A stretch of 64,000 bases of DNA from Candidatus Gastranaerophilus phascolarcticola (lineage in GTDB: Bacteria > Cyanobacteriota > Vampirovibrionia > Gastranaerophilales > Gastranaerophilaceae), in contig MOYE01000001.1 in the NCBI GenBank assembly GCA_001899335.1, forward strand, positions 50,920-114,919, written 5' to 3'. How positions within the stretch are numbered: the stretch's first letter is position 1; every line of letters begins with the position of its first letter. The notes below the pieces were generated by a model. It ran no database searches. It saw nothing but the letters and a program-made list of their open reading frames with translations, and was not told the DNA's origin. Positions 1 to 9,568 of this stretch are shown in pieces. A program made the position numbers and the translations under genes.

Positions 1-12
1 GGGGGGGGGGGG
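1..12 (+). repeat. poly-G homopolymer tract (at least 12 G, truncated by window start)
   Basis: First 12 bases are all G in an AT-rich region; reading frame open from here into the pilin-like ORF. Confidence 0.9.
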
Positions 13-1005
13 AGCCTCTTAACCGCGTTCACTATGGCGGAAATCCTGTTATCCCTAACAATTATTGGCGTAGTAGCCGCGATAACGCTGCCGTCGCTCA
101 CGGGCAACATTAACGAACGAACCTGGAACACTCAACGAAAAGCGCTTTATGCAAGATTTTCGCAAGCCATTGCCCTAATGCCGGCACTGAATGGGTATGG
201 AACGCTTGTTGAGGGTACGGATTCGACCTCGGCGCAGGATACCGCCGCTGAAACTTTTATAACCGCAGGTTTGTCAAAAGTCCTTAAAATTAACAATATT
301 TGCGATAATGAGCATTTGCAAGATTGTGGGATTGCCAGCAAAATAACAACTCTTGGGGCACAAACTCTTACAACTCCAAATACAATGAGTGGATTAAATT
401 CTTATATGACTATGTCAATGTCTATTGCAAATCATTCAACATCGCTTATAAACACAAAAGCTGCAGCCTTTGAAACGGCGAACGGAGAAAGCATACTTGT
501 TTTTTATAATCCGTATTGTATTGGAGATTTAAACGATTTGAATTGGGGCGGAGCTGATGGGTATTATACCCAAAACAAGGTCTGTGCAAATTTTATCTAT
601 GATTTGAATGGCAATAAAGGTCCAAATACTGTTGGAAAAGACATAGGCTTTATGACAGCAATGTATCCGTCTGATGCTGCGATTGCGGCGCCGATTATGG
701 CTCAAAATCCTCTGTCAGGGACATATTTATGGACAGAAGCATCAGCAGCTTGCACGGCGCAAGATAATGAATCACGACTACCAAATGTTGATGAGGCAAT
801 TTCAATGTTTGTAAATATGAATCTTCTAACCGGGCAGAATTCCGGTTTGAGTGGTAGATACTGGTGGACATCCAAAAGTGTGTTTGCTGCAGGTACAGTG
901 CGTTATATCTTTCTTGATATGGCAAGGGAAAATGCAGTTGGACAAATTGACGACCGTGGCGCGTATCAAAATCTTCAACATTCCATATGGTGTGTCAAAC
1001 GCTAA
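1..1005 (+). CDS. type IV pilin-like (prepilin N-terminal helix) protein with C-terminal Lcl_C/DUF1566-like domain, 5' partial
   Basis: FTMAEILLSLTIIGVVAAITLP prepilin helix; C-term RLPN.DE...YWWTS...WCVKR; frame open to base 1. Confidence 0.8.
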   Translation, partial: GGGGSLLTAFTMAEILLSLTIIGVVAAITLPSLTGNINERTWNTQRKALYARFSQAIALMPALNGYGTLVEGTDSTSAQDTAAETFITAGLSKVLKINNICDNEHLQDCGIASKITTLGAQTLTTPNTMSGLNSYMTMSMSIANHSTSLINTKAAAFETANGESILVFYNPYCIGDLNDLNWGGADGYYTQNKVCANFIYDLNGNKGPNTVGKDIGFMTAMYPSDAAIAAPIMAQNPLSGTYLWTEASAACTAQDNESRLPNVDEAISMFVNMNLLTGQNSGLSGRYWWTSKSVFAAGTVRYIFLDMARENAVGQIDDRGAYQNLQHSIWCVKR

Positions 1006-1034
1006 AAAAAGAGGGGCTTGCCCCTCTTTTTTAC
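1005..1034. terminator. bidirectional intrinsic terminator
   Basis: AAAAAAAGAGGGGCTTGCCCCTCTTTTTT between convergent genes. Confidence 0.85.
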
Positions 1035-1717
1035 ACGATACCCTCTTTAACAGCTTTGACCGCAGCTTGAACACGGTCGTTTACGCACATCTTTTGTAAT
1101 ATTGAACACACGTGAGCTTTTGCTGTGTGAACACTTACGATTAATTCTTTTGCAATTTCAGTATTACTTTTGCCGGAAACTAAATGTTTTAATACTTCAA
1201 ATTCACGTTCGGTAAGTGGTACTCTCCCCTCTTGAGCATTTTTGCAAGGCAAGAAACCTACGTTTTCTACTTTTGGCAATGAGTTCAATGCTTGTGCTGC
1301 TACCATTGAATCTATCCAGCAAACGCCGGTTGATACGTCACGAATTACACCTGCTAATTTTTGCGGGTCTATGTCTTTAAGACAGTATGCACTGGCTCCG
1401 GAACTTAATGTTGCAACAACTTCTTCGCCTCTGTCGTGGGAAGTTAGCGCAATTACTCTTGTGCTCGGCGAAATCTCTTTAATCTTCATTGTTGCTTCTA
1501 TGCCGTTCATACTAGGCAAGCCTAAGTCCATTAATACGATATCCGGTTTGTAGTGTTCTACATATTTAATACCGTCAATAGCGTTTTCAAATTCTGCTAC
1601 TACTTTGATATCAGCGTTTTCGTTTAGTGCACATCTTAGTCCGACACGCGTAAGTTTGAAATCTTCGACAATAACCACCTTGATTACTTTACGCGTTTCA
1701 TTAGTATTAGTTTCCAT
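1031..1717 (-). CDS. NarL/FixJ-type response regulator (REC + LuxR HTH), orphan
   Basis: REC motifs VVIVED, DIVLMDLGLP, ALTS, LKD; HTH LTEREFEVLKHLVSGKSNTEIAKELIVSVHTAKAHV. Confidence 0.92.
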   Translation of the reverse strand: METNTNETRKVIKVVIVEDFKLTRVGLRCALNENADIKVVAEFENAIDGIKYVEHYKPDIVLMDLGLPSMNGIEATMKIKEISPSTRVIALTSHDRGEEVVATLSSGASAYCLKDIDPQKLAGVIRDVSTGVCWIDSMVAAQALNSLPKVENVGFLPCKNAQEGRVPLTEREFEVLKHLVSGKSNTEIAKELIVSVHTAKAHVCSILQKMCVNDRVQAAVKAVKEGIV

Positions 1718-1753
1718 AACAAAAAATTCCCCCTCTTGATTAGTTCAAGTTTC

Positions 1754-1778
1754 TTTACACATTTTATTTAAGTGTAAA
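1754..1778. promoter_or_regulatory. inverted repeat TTTACAC-N11-GTGTAAA upstream of response regulator
   Basis: Perfect 7-bp arms just upstream of the ATG at 1717 (minus). Confidence 0.4.
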
Positions 1779-1840
1779 AAGGATAATTAATCTATTGGCA
1801 GGTTGGCTATAATTTTTTAACCGGATAGGCTATTTGGTAA

Positions 1841-1874
1841 AATCAAGGCGGAGCCATTTGGCTCCGCCTTGATT
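1841..1874 (-). terminator. intrinsic terminator of second pilin-like gene
   Basis: AATCAAGGCGGAGCCATTTGGCTCCGCCTTGATT perfect stem. Confidence 0.8.
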
Positions 1875-1881
1875 TTATAGA

Positions 1882-2838
1882 CTATCTTTTAACGCACCAT
1901 ACGGGTCGTTCGCTACTTGGTAACAAGTCATCAACTTGTCCGGCTCTATCTCCATTCCGAATTATAATTAACAACATACGTGTTTCTCCATTTTGAGTAA
2001 TACGGTCAGATGTCCAATACGCATTGTTTAAACTCCCTGACAGGAAATTTTTGTTTACAAACATAGAAATCCCTTCATCAATATTTGGTAATCTATACTC
2101 ATTATTAGCATAATTAGTACAAACTTTTGCGGCATCAGAACCCAAGCTGTTTGCACTTGCTTCGTTTGCTGCCGGTTGTGGGGCTGCCAATTTCGCATCT
2201 GACGGATACATTGCCGTCATAAAGCCTATGTCTTTGCCTACTGTATTAGGACCTTTATTGCCGTTCAAATCATATACAAAGTTCGCACAGACTTTATTCT
2301 GTATATAATAACCATTCCCCCCGCCCCAGGGTGTTTCTTGTAAACTTCCCAAACAATGGGGATTATAAAAAACTAAAATACTTTCCCCATTTTGAGTTTC
2401 AAATGCCGCAGCCTTAGTGTTAATTGTAGAGGTTGTATTTACACCATTTGAACCGGACATTGTCATTCCGGAGTTGAGAGTTGACATGTCTTTAGGTACG
2501 GCTAATTGTTCACCTCCTATTGTCGTAATTTTAGAAATAATTCCACAATCTGCCAAATGTTCGTTATCACAAATGTTATTAATTTTCAAAACTTTTGAAA
2601 GACCTGAGGTGATGAATGTTTCAGCGGCAGTATCCTCTGTTACACTTCCGCTTTCGTCCTCCGTAAGCGTACCATATCCGTTTAATGCCGGCATAAGAGA
2701 AATCGCTTGAGACATACGTGCATAAAGCGCTTTGCGTTGAGTGTTCCAAGTCCTTTCGTTAATATTACCAGTTAAACTGGGTAAAGTAATCGCAGCAACT
2801 ACACCAATAATTGTAAGAGAGAGTAAGATTTCCGCCAT
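1882..2838 (-). CDS. type IV pilin-like/Lcl_C-like protein, paralogue 2; leader out of frame because of G11 tract
   Basis: Long near-identical protein N-terminus shared with 1..1005; divergent C-terminus ending WCVKR. Confidence 0.8.
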   Translation of the reverse strand: MAEILLSLTIIGVVAAITLPSLTGNINERTWNTQRKALYARMSQAISLMPALNGYGTLTEDESGSVTEDTAAETFITSGLSKVLKINNICDNEHLADCGIISKITTIGGEQLAVPKDMSTLNSGMTMSGSNGVNTTSTINTKAAAFETQNGESILVFYNPHCLGSLQETPWGGGNGYYIQNKVCANFVYDLNGNKGPNTVGKDIGFMTAMYPSDAKLAAPQPAANEASANSLGSDAAKVCTNYANNEYRLPNIDEGISMFVNKNFLSGSLNNAYWTSDRITQNGETRMLLIIIRNGDRAGQVDDLLPSSERPVWCVKR

Positions 2839-2845
2839 CGTGAAG

Positions 2846-2856
2846 CCCCCCCCCCC
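2846..2856 (-). repeat. poly-G (11) tract inside prepilin leader, putative slipped-strand phase-variation tract
   Basis: 11 consecutive C on + strand; upstream RBS AAAGGA + ATG (2905) + 16 codons lead into the tract. Confidence 0.85.
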
Positions 2857-2962
2857 TCACCGGGAAGCCACGTAAATCACGGGTTTTCAGACTTTGTTTT
2901 TTCATCGTTCTATCCTTTCTTTCTTGTTTATATTTTAAACTATAACGTGCTATTCGTCAAGG

Positions 2963-3595
2963 TCAGCAATTAACCTTTTGGCACTGGTCTTTAATAGGGC
3001 AGTTTGCACATTGAGGTTTGATTGGTTTGCAAACATTCTGACCGTGTGTCACAAGTAGTGAATTGATGTCAATCCAGTGTTTTACGGGAAGTTTTTCTCT
3101 TAGGGCAAACTCTGTTTCTTCCGGATTTTTGGTGCAGACGTAACCAATTCTGTTAAAAATTCTGTGAACATGCACATCAACGCAGATCGCAGGTTTGTGA
3201 AAACCCTCTGATAATACCAGATTTGCGGTTTTTCTACCAACACCTTTGAATTTGATAAGTTCCTCTATGCTGTCAGGCACTTTAGAATTATATTTTTCTA
3301 CAAGTTCTTTGGAAAGTTCAACGATTTGTTTTGCTTTGTTAGCGTAGAAACCTACCGGATAAATAGCTTTTTCCAAAACCGCCGGGTCGCATTTTGCGAA
3401 ATCCTGCGGCGTACGCCCGAGTTCAAGCATTCTTAATGTTGCAGGATAAGTTGTCCGGTCATTGGTTCGCAGGCTCAATATGCAAGCAATCAATACCAAA
3501 TACGGATCTTCAAACGAATCCATAAGTTTTACAAAATCACTTTGCGGCTGCTTCGCATTTTTAAGTTTCTTAACAATTTGGTCAATATCTATCAT
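2963..3595 (-). CDS. nth: endonuclease III
   Basis: HhH FKGVGRKTANLVLSEGF, VDVHVHRI, C-terminal 4Fe-4S cysteines C.. CANCPIKDQC. Confidence 0.93.
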   Translation of the reverse strand: MIDIDQIVKKLKNAKQPQSDFVKLMDSFEDPYLVLIACILSLRTNDRTTYPATLRMLELGRTPQDFAKCDPAVLEKAIYPVGFYANKAKQIVELSKELVEKYNSKVPDSIEELIKFKGVGRKTANLVLSEGFHKPAICVDVHVHRIFNRIGYVCTKNPEETEFALREKLPVKHWIDINSLLVTHGQNVCKPIKPQCANCPIKDQCQKVNC

Positions 3596-3813
3596 AGGGC
3601 AATTATGACACAACCTGCCAAAAAGGCGTATAAATTACACGAAAAATTAAGCAAATTTTACATTTATTAAATTTTGTTCATAATTGACAAATTTTTATTG
3701 TACTTTTTTTCTATTTAAAATAAGATGTTGTTAAGAGTATCAACCTAAGGATTTAGTACTAGGGGTATGATGTTTGTCGTTAAACATAATAGATAATAAA
3801 TGAGGTAACAAAA

Positions 3814-5034
3814 GTGGAAAATTTAGCAGATCTTTTTGCAAGGAAGGATGATAATACAAGTTCCAGCAGCAATGAAATGGAAATTCGTAGATCACCAATT
3901 AACCCTACAAATATTAAAGTCGTTGGTGTAGGCGGCGGCGGTGGAAACGCAGTTAACCGAATGATTAAAGCCGGTTTGTCAGGTGTAGAGTTCTGGTTAA
4001 TGAATACCGATTTACAAGTATTGGAAGGCGGACGTACTCCAAATAAAATTCAATTAGGAGCAAAATCTACATCAGGACTTGGTGCCGGTGGGGATCCTTC
4101 AGTTGGTGAAAAGGCTGCAGAAGAAGCACAACAAGAAATTACACAAGCTCTTGAAGGCGCAGATATGGTATTTATCACAGCCGGAATGGGCGGCGGTACC
4201 GGTACCGGTGCAGCTCCTGTTGTTGCTAAAATCGCTAAAGAATTAGGTATTTTAACAATTGGTGTTGTCACAAAACCTTTCTCTTGGGAAGGTAAAAAAC
4301 GCCAAAACCAAGCTGTTCAAGGCTTGGAAAAATTAAGAGAAGCTGTTGATGCTGTAATCGTTGTTCCTAACGATAAATTATTACAAGTTGTTGACAGACA
4401 AGTTTCTCTAACAGACTCATTTATTATTGTTGACGAAGTGTTGTTACGCGGTGTTCAAGGTATTTCCGACATCATCACAGTTCCTGGATTAATTAACGTT
4501 GACTTTGCAGATGTTAAAAACGTTATGCAAGCATCAGGTTCAGCTCTTATGGGTATCGGTCGCGGTCAAGGCGAAGGCAGAGCTGTTAAAGCTGCTGAAA
4601 TCGCTATTAACTCTCAACTTCTTGAAACTTCAATCAACGGCGCAAGCGGTGTTATCGTTAACATCACAGGCGGTCCTGATATGACACTTCACGAAATCAC
4701 CGATGCTGCAAATATTATTCACAACGCAGTATTAGACGATGCAACAGTTATCGTTGGTACAGCTGTTAACGAAAATATTCAAGGTGAAATTCAGGTAACA
4801 GTTATTGCTACAGGTTTTGAGTTGAAAAACCAAATGCCTGAAGAAAAAACTGAAGTTAAACAATTGAGACCTGAAGACTTCTTCGCTAATTCAGCATTAG
4901 GTTCTTCAACATCAAATAATTCAATGTTTACATCAACAGGAATGAGCTCATTATCTTCAAACCCAACACCTGTTAGAAGATCTGAAAGCTCAAGTTTCTA
5001 TAACATTGAAATTCCGGACTTTTTGAAGAAATAA
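3814..5034 (+). CDS. ftsZ: cell division protein FtsZ
   Basis: Tubulin signature [35 protein letters not shown] start with GAGGT RBS. Confidence 0.98.
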   Translation: MENLADLFARKDDNTSSSSNEMEIRRSPINPTNIKVVGVGGGGGNAVNRMIKAGLSGVEFWLMNTDLQVLEGGRTPNKIQLGAKSTSGLGAGGDPSVGEKAAEEAQQEITQALEGADMVFITAGMGGGTGTGAAPVVAKIAKELGILTIGVVTKPFSWEGKKRQNQAVQGLEKLREAVDAVIVVPNDKLLQVVDRQVSLTDSFIIVDEVLLRGVQGISDIITVPGLINVDFADVKNVMQASGSALMGIGRGQGEGRAVKAAEIAINSQLLETSINGASGVIVNITGGPDMTLHEITDAANIIHNAVLDDATVIVGTAVNENIQGEIQVTVIATGFELKNQMPEEKTEVKQLRPEDFFANSALGSSTSNNSMFTSTGMSSLSSNPTPVRRSESSSFYNIEIPDFLKK

Positions 5035-5083
5035 GTAAAACAAATATAAGGGGCGGTTGACCCCGCAGTATGAAAAAGATATA

Positions 5084-5112
5084 GGGAAATCCTTTTAGGA
5101 TTTCCCTTTTTT
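5084..5112 (+). terminator. intrinsic terminator downstream of ftsZ
   Basis: GGGAAATCCTTTTAGGATTTCCCTTTTTT. Confidence 0.85.
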
Positions 5113-5129
5113 ATTGCCCAACGGGCGGA

Positions 5130-5492
5130 CTAATGTCCGCCCGTTGTTGTTTCTGGAACTGGTGGTTTTGCAGGTAATTCTCTGCATTTACCTTTAAAGT
5201 TTTTATGTTCGCCGCGAAATTCTTTGTGTCTTGGTCCGTCAAAATTTCTGAAATCGTTATGCGGCGGCATTGGTCTGTCAATCATTCTCATATAAGGTGG
5301 ATGAGGTCTTTTCGGATGCGGAAAATGTTTCTTAGGCGCAAATACAAGTATTGCAAGTGAACATCCGATAAATGATGCTAACGTTACCGCTAAGAATTTT
5401 TTTAATCCGTCGCTTTTTAATAATTTGCAAACCGGACAATTACATTCTTTTGTTTTTTCTGTCTCTACTACATTTAAATTTTCATCTGTCAT
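5130..5492 (-). CDS. hypothetical single-TM protein with His/Pro-rich tail
   Basis: CNCPVC motif, one TM helix, HPKRPHPPY...PPHNDF; RBS GGAGGG. Confidence 0.65.
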   Translation of the reverse strand: MTDENLNVVETEKTKECNCPVCKLLKSDGLKKFLAVTLASFIGCSLAILVFAPKKHFPHPKRPHPPYMRMIDRPMPPHNDFRNFDGPRHKEFRGEHKNFKGKCRELPAKPPVPETTTGGH

Positions 5493-5569
5493 TTTATACC
5501 CTCCTATTATTTAATTTCGTTTTACATTCATATAACGAAACCGAGGGTAAAAAAGTTCATTTTTTATTT

Positions 5570-6088
5570 TTAATCGCCGTAAATTAAAGAATCAAACAGC
5601 TTTTTAATAGGGCTGCGGTTTCTTCTAGCAAGCTCATTTGCGGCAGCAAGGCGTTCAATTTCAACCCCTACCGTTGAGTAAACTGCTTTGATTACGTCAC
5701 CGCTGCGTTCAGCTTCGGTCTCGTATTCCGCACGAATTTTGAGGAGTTCACCGTGGTCTAAAAATTTTCCGCCGCAAGAATAGCATTCATCAATTTGGAT
5801 ATTTTGTTTGATGCTGCTGAAGTTTTTAACCATTGTTGCTCCGCATACAGGGCAAGTTCTTTGTTCACTGTCGTCAACGATTGTAAAGGTTTTGCCCTTA
5901 AGTGCGTCGATAAGTGCATCAATATTTTCGTGACGTTCGTCAAACTGTTGGAATTCTCTGTTATCAAAATAAATTCCGCCGCATCCTTGGACGCAAACAT
6001 CAAGGTTAACACCTTGTTCCGGCATGAAAATTTTCTCCATATTTTTCCCGCAGGCAGGACATTTTATAATTTTATCGTTATCACCCAT
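5570..6088 (-). CDS. double zinc-ribbon (zf-TFIIB-like) protein
   Basis: CPACGK..CVQGCGGIYFD and CPVCG..CYSCGGKFLDHGEL; RBS AAAAGGAG. Confidence 0.75.
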   Translation of the reverse strand: MGDNDKIIKCPACGKNMEKIFMPEQGVNLDVCVQGCGGIYFDNREFQQFDERHENIDALIDALKGKTFTIVDDSEQRTCPVCGATMVKNFSSIKQNIQIDECYSCGGKFLDHGELLKIRAEYETEAERSGDVIKAVYSTVGVEIERLAAANELARRNRSPIKKLFDSLIYGD

Positions 6089-6198
6089 ACAAATTCTCCT
6101 TTTTTTAAATTTTAACATTGTTTGAAAAAATCGACCTCGTATAATTACTTGAGATTTTGGTCTTGACGCGACGCCTCAAGTATATTACACTCATTTTT

Positions 6199-7500
6199 AT
6201 GGAAGTAAATGTAATCGGAGCGGGCTTAGCGGGCTCGGAAGCAGCGTTGCAGCTTGCAAAACGCGGAATAAAAGTTAATTTATACGAAATGCGTCCGGCA
6301 AAATCTACGGGTGCTCATAAAACAGAAAAATTTGCAGAATTTGTGTGTTCAAATAGTTTGGGTTCGCACGATATTAGTAATGCCAGCGGGCTGTTGAAAC
6401 GTGAAATGCAGATTTTGGGCGGCGAATTGATTAATATAGCCTTTGAATGTCAGGTTCCAGCGGGTGGAGCGCTCGCAATTGACCGGGAACTTTTTTCAGA
6501 AAAAGTTACAGAAAAAATTAAGTCAAATCCTAACATCACGATTTACAATGAAGAAGTGAAGGAAATCCCTGACGGACCGACAATTATTGCCTCCGGACCT
6601 CTGACAAGTTCTGATTTCGCAAATTCAATAAAAGATTTTACTCAAAGTGAGCATTTATACTTTTTTGATGCAATCGCTCCTATTGTGGAAGTAGATAGTA
6701 TAAATTTTGACAAAGCGTTTTATGCAAGCCGCTATGATAAAGGCGAGGCGTCTTATATCAACTGTCCGATGAACCGTGAAGAGTATGAAAAATTCTATGA
6801 TATTCTAACCCACGCAGAGAAAATTGAATTAAAAGAGTTTGAAAAAGGCGCTAAGTTTTTTGAAAGCTGTCTTCCTATAGAAGTAATTGCATCGCGCGGT
6901 GTGGATACTCTTCGTTTTGGACCTATGAAACCTGTTGGTTTAATTGATAAACGCACCGGCGTGGAAAATTATGCTGTTGTTCAGCTAAGACAGGATAATT
7001 CAGCGAAAACTCTTTATAACCTTGTGGGATTTCAGACTAACCTTAAATGGGGTGCTCAAAAAGAGTTGTTGCAGTCAATCCCGGGACTTGAGGGGGTAAA
7101 TATTGTACGGTACGGGGTTATGCACCGGAATACTTTTATAAATTCGCCAAAACTTCTTAATCCGACTTTGCAAACGCGTTCGAGAAAAGATTTATTTTTT
7201 GCCGGACAAATTACCGGAACAGAAGGTTACACAGAATCCATAGCCTCCGGACTTCTTGCCGGGATAAATATGGCAAGATTTATTCAGGGCGAAGAGTTGC
7301 TTACGCTTCCGACAACAACGATTTTAGGGGCTTTAACGCATTACATAAGCGATGAAAACCATACAAAATTCCAGCCTATAAATTCAAATTGGGGAATTTT
7401 AGACGCAATCGAACTTCCTAAAAAAGAACGCAAAAATAAGAAACTTAAAAATGAATTACTTGCTAAACGTTCTTTGGAAAGTTTAGAAAATGTTTTTTGA
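6199..7500 (+). CDS. trmFO: methylenetetrahydrofolate--tRNA-(uracil-5-)-methyltransferase TrmFO
   Basis: [54 protein letters not shown]. Confidence 0.96.
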   Translation: MEVNVIGAGLAGSEAALQLAKRGIKVNLYEMRPAKSTGAHKTEKFAEFVCSNSLGSHDISNASGLLKREMQILGGELINIAFECQVPAGGALAIDRELFSEKVTEKIKSNPNITIYNEEVKEIPDGPTIIASGPLTSSDFANSIKDFTQSEHLYFFDAIAPIVEVDSINFDKAFYASRYDKGEASYINCPMNREEYEKFYDILTHAEKIELKEFEKGAKFFESCLPIEVIASRGVDTLRFGPMKPVGLIDKRTGVENYAVVQLRQDNSAKTLYNLVGFQTNLKWGAQKELLQSIPGLEGVNIVRYGVMHRNTFINSPKLLNPTLQTRSRKDLFFAGQITGTEGYTESIASGLLAGINMARFIQGEELLTLPTTTILGALTHYISDENHTKFQPINSNWGILDAIELPKKERKNKKLKNELLAKRSLESLENVF

Positions 7501-8331
7501 GCCGTTATTTGACTCTTGCGGTTTTTCATAGTAAACACGTGCAGGAAAACTTCCTGTTGTAAGTTTGTTCGCAACAGCAGAGGCTTGTTCGGCAGTTGAG
7601 TATGAACCTATTTGGATTGTGTAAGTATTATCAACGTGTTTTACAAATGCGTTTTGCCCAAGTTCCGTTTCGCGGATGATAGATTTAGCAAGCTGTGCTT
7701 GTTCAGCTGTTTGATATTTGCCCACTAAAACCTTGTAATTCGCCGTTGCAGGGATATTAATATCTGCTGTTTTGATTGCAGAAATTCTTTTGTCTAATTC
7801 TTCTTTTGACTTTGTTGCAGGGGGTTCCGGTTGTTCCGCAACGGGTGCTGTCGGCGCTAATGCAGGTGTTTGCTCAAGAGTTTTTACTTCTGTTAGATTT
7901 CTTGAAATTATATCCTGAACTTTTTCATTTAATTCTGTTTTATCTTCGGGTTGTGATTTTTTGTCACGAGGAAGCACAACTTTTTCGTCAAGAGCCTCGT
8001 TAAAAATTTCTTGTTCTTTCTGTCTTTGAAGTTCGCCGGATGCCATTGCATCGTTAAATTGAATAAGTTTTAGTCTGTCATCAATTGTGGATTTTGGCTC
8101 TGTAGTTTCGACAACTTCGGTGTTATTGCCAACAGAGGTGTCGATTTTCGGGGTTAGATGTTTGGCAACTTGCAAAAATAAAAGTGAAAGTAAGAAAAAC
8201 AGGCATACGAAAGTTACAGCCGATTCGCCCAGTTGACGGGTGCCTTGTTGTTTCTTGCGTCTTGCTGCGTTGCGGTTTCTTTCTCTAAACTCTTCAAGTG
8301 CTTTTTGTTGTACCTGCTCCACTCTTGGCAT
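7483..8331 (-). CDS. SPOR-domain membrane protein
   Basis: TM segment plus C-terminal [19 protein letters not shown]...[21 protein letters not shown]. Confidence 0.8.
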   Translation of the reverse strand: MPRVEQVQQKALEEFRERNRNAARRKKQQGTRQLGESAVTFVCLFFLLSLLFLQVAKHLTPKIDTSVGNNTEVVETTEPKSTIDDRLKLIQFNDAMASGELQRQKEQEIFNEALDEKVVLPRDKKSQPEDKTELNEKVQDIISRNLTEVKTLEQTPALAPTAPVAEQPEPPATKSKEELDKRISAIKTADINIPATANYKVLVGKYQTAEQAQLAKSIIRETELGQNAFVKHVDNTYTIQIGSYSTAEQASAVANKLTTGSFPARVYYEKPQESNNGSKNIF

Positions 8332-8336
8332 ACCTT

Positions 8337-8894
8337 TTAAACTCCTCTGACTTTTGTGCTTGCCATAATTATATCATCAATTTCTTGAGAATATTTTAGC
8401 ATAATTTCTTCGGCAAAGCAATTAATATCGTGGATATTTAAGTCTGCTTTTAACCCGACAGTCGGAATTGGCGTACCGTCGGAGGTTATATTCAATCCTG
8501 TGTGAATAAGTGTTGAAGTTATTGATTTTGTGGCGATGGAAACAGATAATTTTTTATCGTTTACGAATAGGTCGTCGCCGTCACGGACTATTAAAACCCC
8601 GCGTTTTTCCAGTGCTTCTTTGATGATGCACATTAATAATCTTTGGCGGAACACACCTTCTACAAGGTTTACGTTAAATTGTTCGGAGATGAAACTCAAC
8701 ATTGATTTGCTATAAATAGGTTCGTTGTTGATAACGTCTTCAATGTCGACCATTTCTGTTAATTTAACTTCGCATTCGCCAACAAACGCAACAATTGCGT
8801 CTCCCTGGATTTTGAAATTTTTATAAATCCAGTGCGGGCATAACTGGTGCCCTTCGTATTTAATCGGTTCATTTATAAATAGGGTTTTCATCAT
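8337..8894 (-). CDS. DUF366-like protein
   Basis: MKTLFINEPIKYEGHQLCPHWIYKNF... pattern; abuts queC. Confidence 0.65.
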   Translation of the reverse strand: MMKTLFINEPIKYEGHQLCPHWIYKNFKIQGDAIVAFVGECEVKLTEMVDIEDVINNEPIYSKSMLSFISEQFNVNLVEGVFRQRLLMCIIKEALEKRGVLIVRDGDDLFVNDKKLSVSIATKSITSTLIHTGLNITSDGTPIPTVGLKADLNIHDINCFAEEIMLKYSQEIDDIIMASTKVRGV

Positions 8895-9568
8895 TATTCC
8901 TCAAATAGTTGTTTAATATAAACGGAATCATTATTAGCTTCAAGTGCTCTTTTTAGCCTAACACAAGATTCACAAATTCCGCAATGTTTAGGTGTGTTTT
9001 TGTAACAACTGTTTAACAGGTGAAGAGGAACTTTTTTCTCCAACGCAATGCGTACGATCTCGGTTTTGTCGCAATCAATAAGCGGGGCAATGACTTTTGG
9101 ACGGACGCGTGTGGAAAATTCAAATTCTTCGTTAACTCTTGTGATAAATTCTTGAGTGTTATCGGGGAAAGTTTGAGCCTCTTCCTTGTTCGCACCAATG
9201 ATAATATTTGTATAACCGTCTGCGTCAGCGAATGCACCTGCAATATTTAGAAATAATCCGTTGCGGTTTGGAACCCAGACGGATTTCGCGGATTGGTCAG
9301 AATTTTTAAGAGCTTCTCCCGTCGGAACTTCTTCATTACTACAAAGCGCAGTATGTGTAATTTCTTTTAACCAATCAAGTTTTATTACCTTGTGTTCTAT
9401 TCCATAATATTTCGCTATTTTTGAGGACGCCTCGATTTCTTTTGCTGCGGATTTTTGACCGTAATCAAATGTCAGCGCAAGGGTAACATTTTTCTCAAGC
9501 GCCAAGCTCACTACGGAATCCAAACCGCCCGAAAGCAAGACTATAGCTTTAGTTTCGTTTTTTGACAT
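8894..9568 (-). CDS. queC: 7-cyano-7-deazaguanine synthase
   Basis: LLSGGLDSVV PP-loop, WVPNRNGLFLNIAGA, C-terminal CGICESCVRLKRA. Confidence 0.94.
   Translation of the reverse strand: MSKNETKAIVLLSGGLDSVVSLALEKNVTLALTFDYGQKSAAKEIEASSKIAKYYGIEHKVIKLDWLKEITHTALCSNEEVPTGEALKNSDQSAKSVWVPNRNGLFLNIAGAFADADGYTNIIIGANKEEAQTFPDNTQEFITRVNEEFEFSTRVRPKVIAPLIDCDKTEIVRIALEKKVPLHLLNSCYKNTPKHCGICESCVRLKRALEANNDSVYIKQLFEE

Noticed and set aside
826-1099. Small antisense ORFs from the six-frame track (for example 826..1074, 851..1099, 1242..1553, 4050..4271, 42330..42515)
   Set aside because: They lie opposite or out of frame within well-supported genes, without RBS or recognisable domains.
34-2838. Diversity-generating retroelement acting on the Lcl_C-like C-termini
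   Set aside because: No reverse transcriptase, template repeat or near-identical VR/TR pair found in the window; the two C-termini differ too broadly. Could still exist elsewhere in the genome.
34-2838. Recent inverted duplication or invertible segment around the response regulator
   Set aside because: The paralogues differ at many synonymous sites, so there is no long near-identical inverted repeat to drive inversion.
3655-3675. HLR1-like TTTACATTTATTAAATTT upstream of ftsZ, and similar half-sites at 48677 and 15781
   Set aside because: Only one half-site matches the consensus or the spacing is wrong; expected often in AT-rich sequence.
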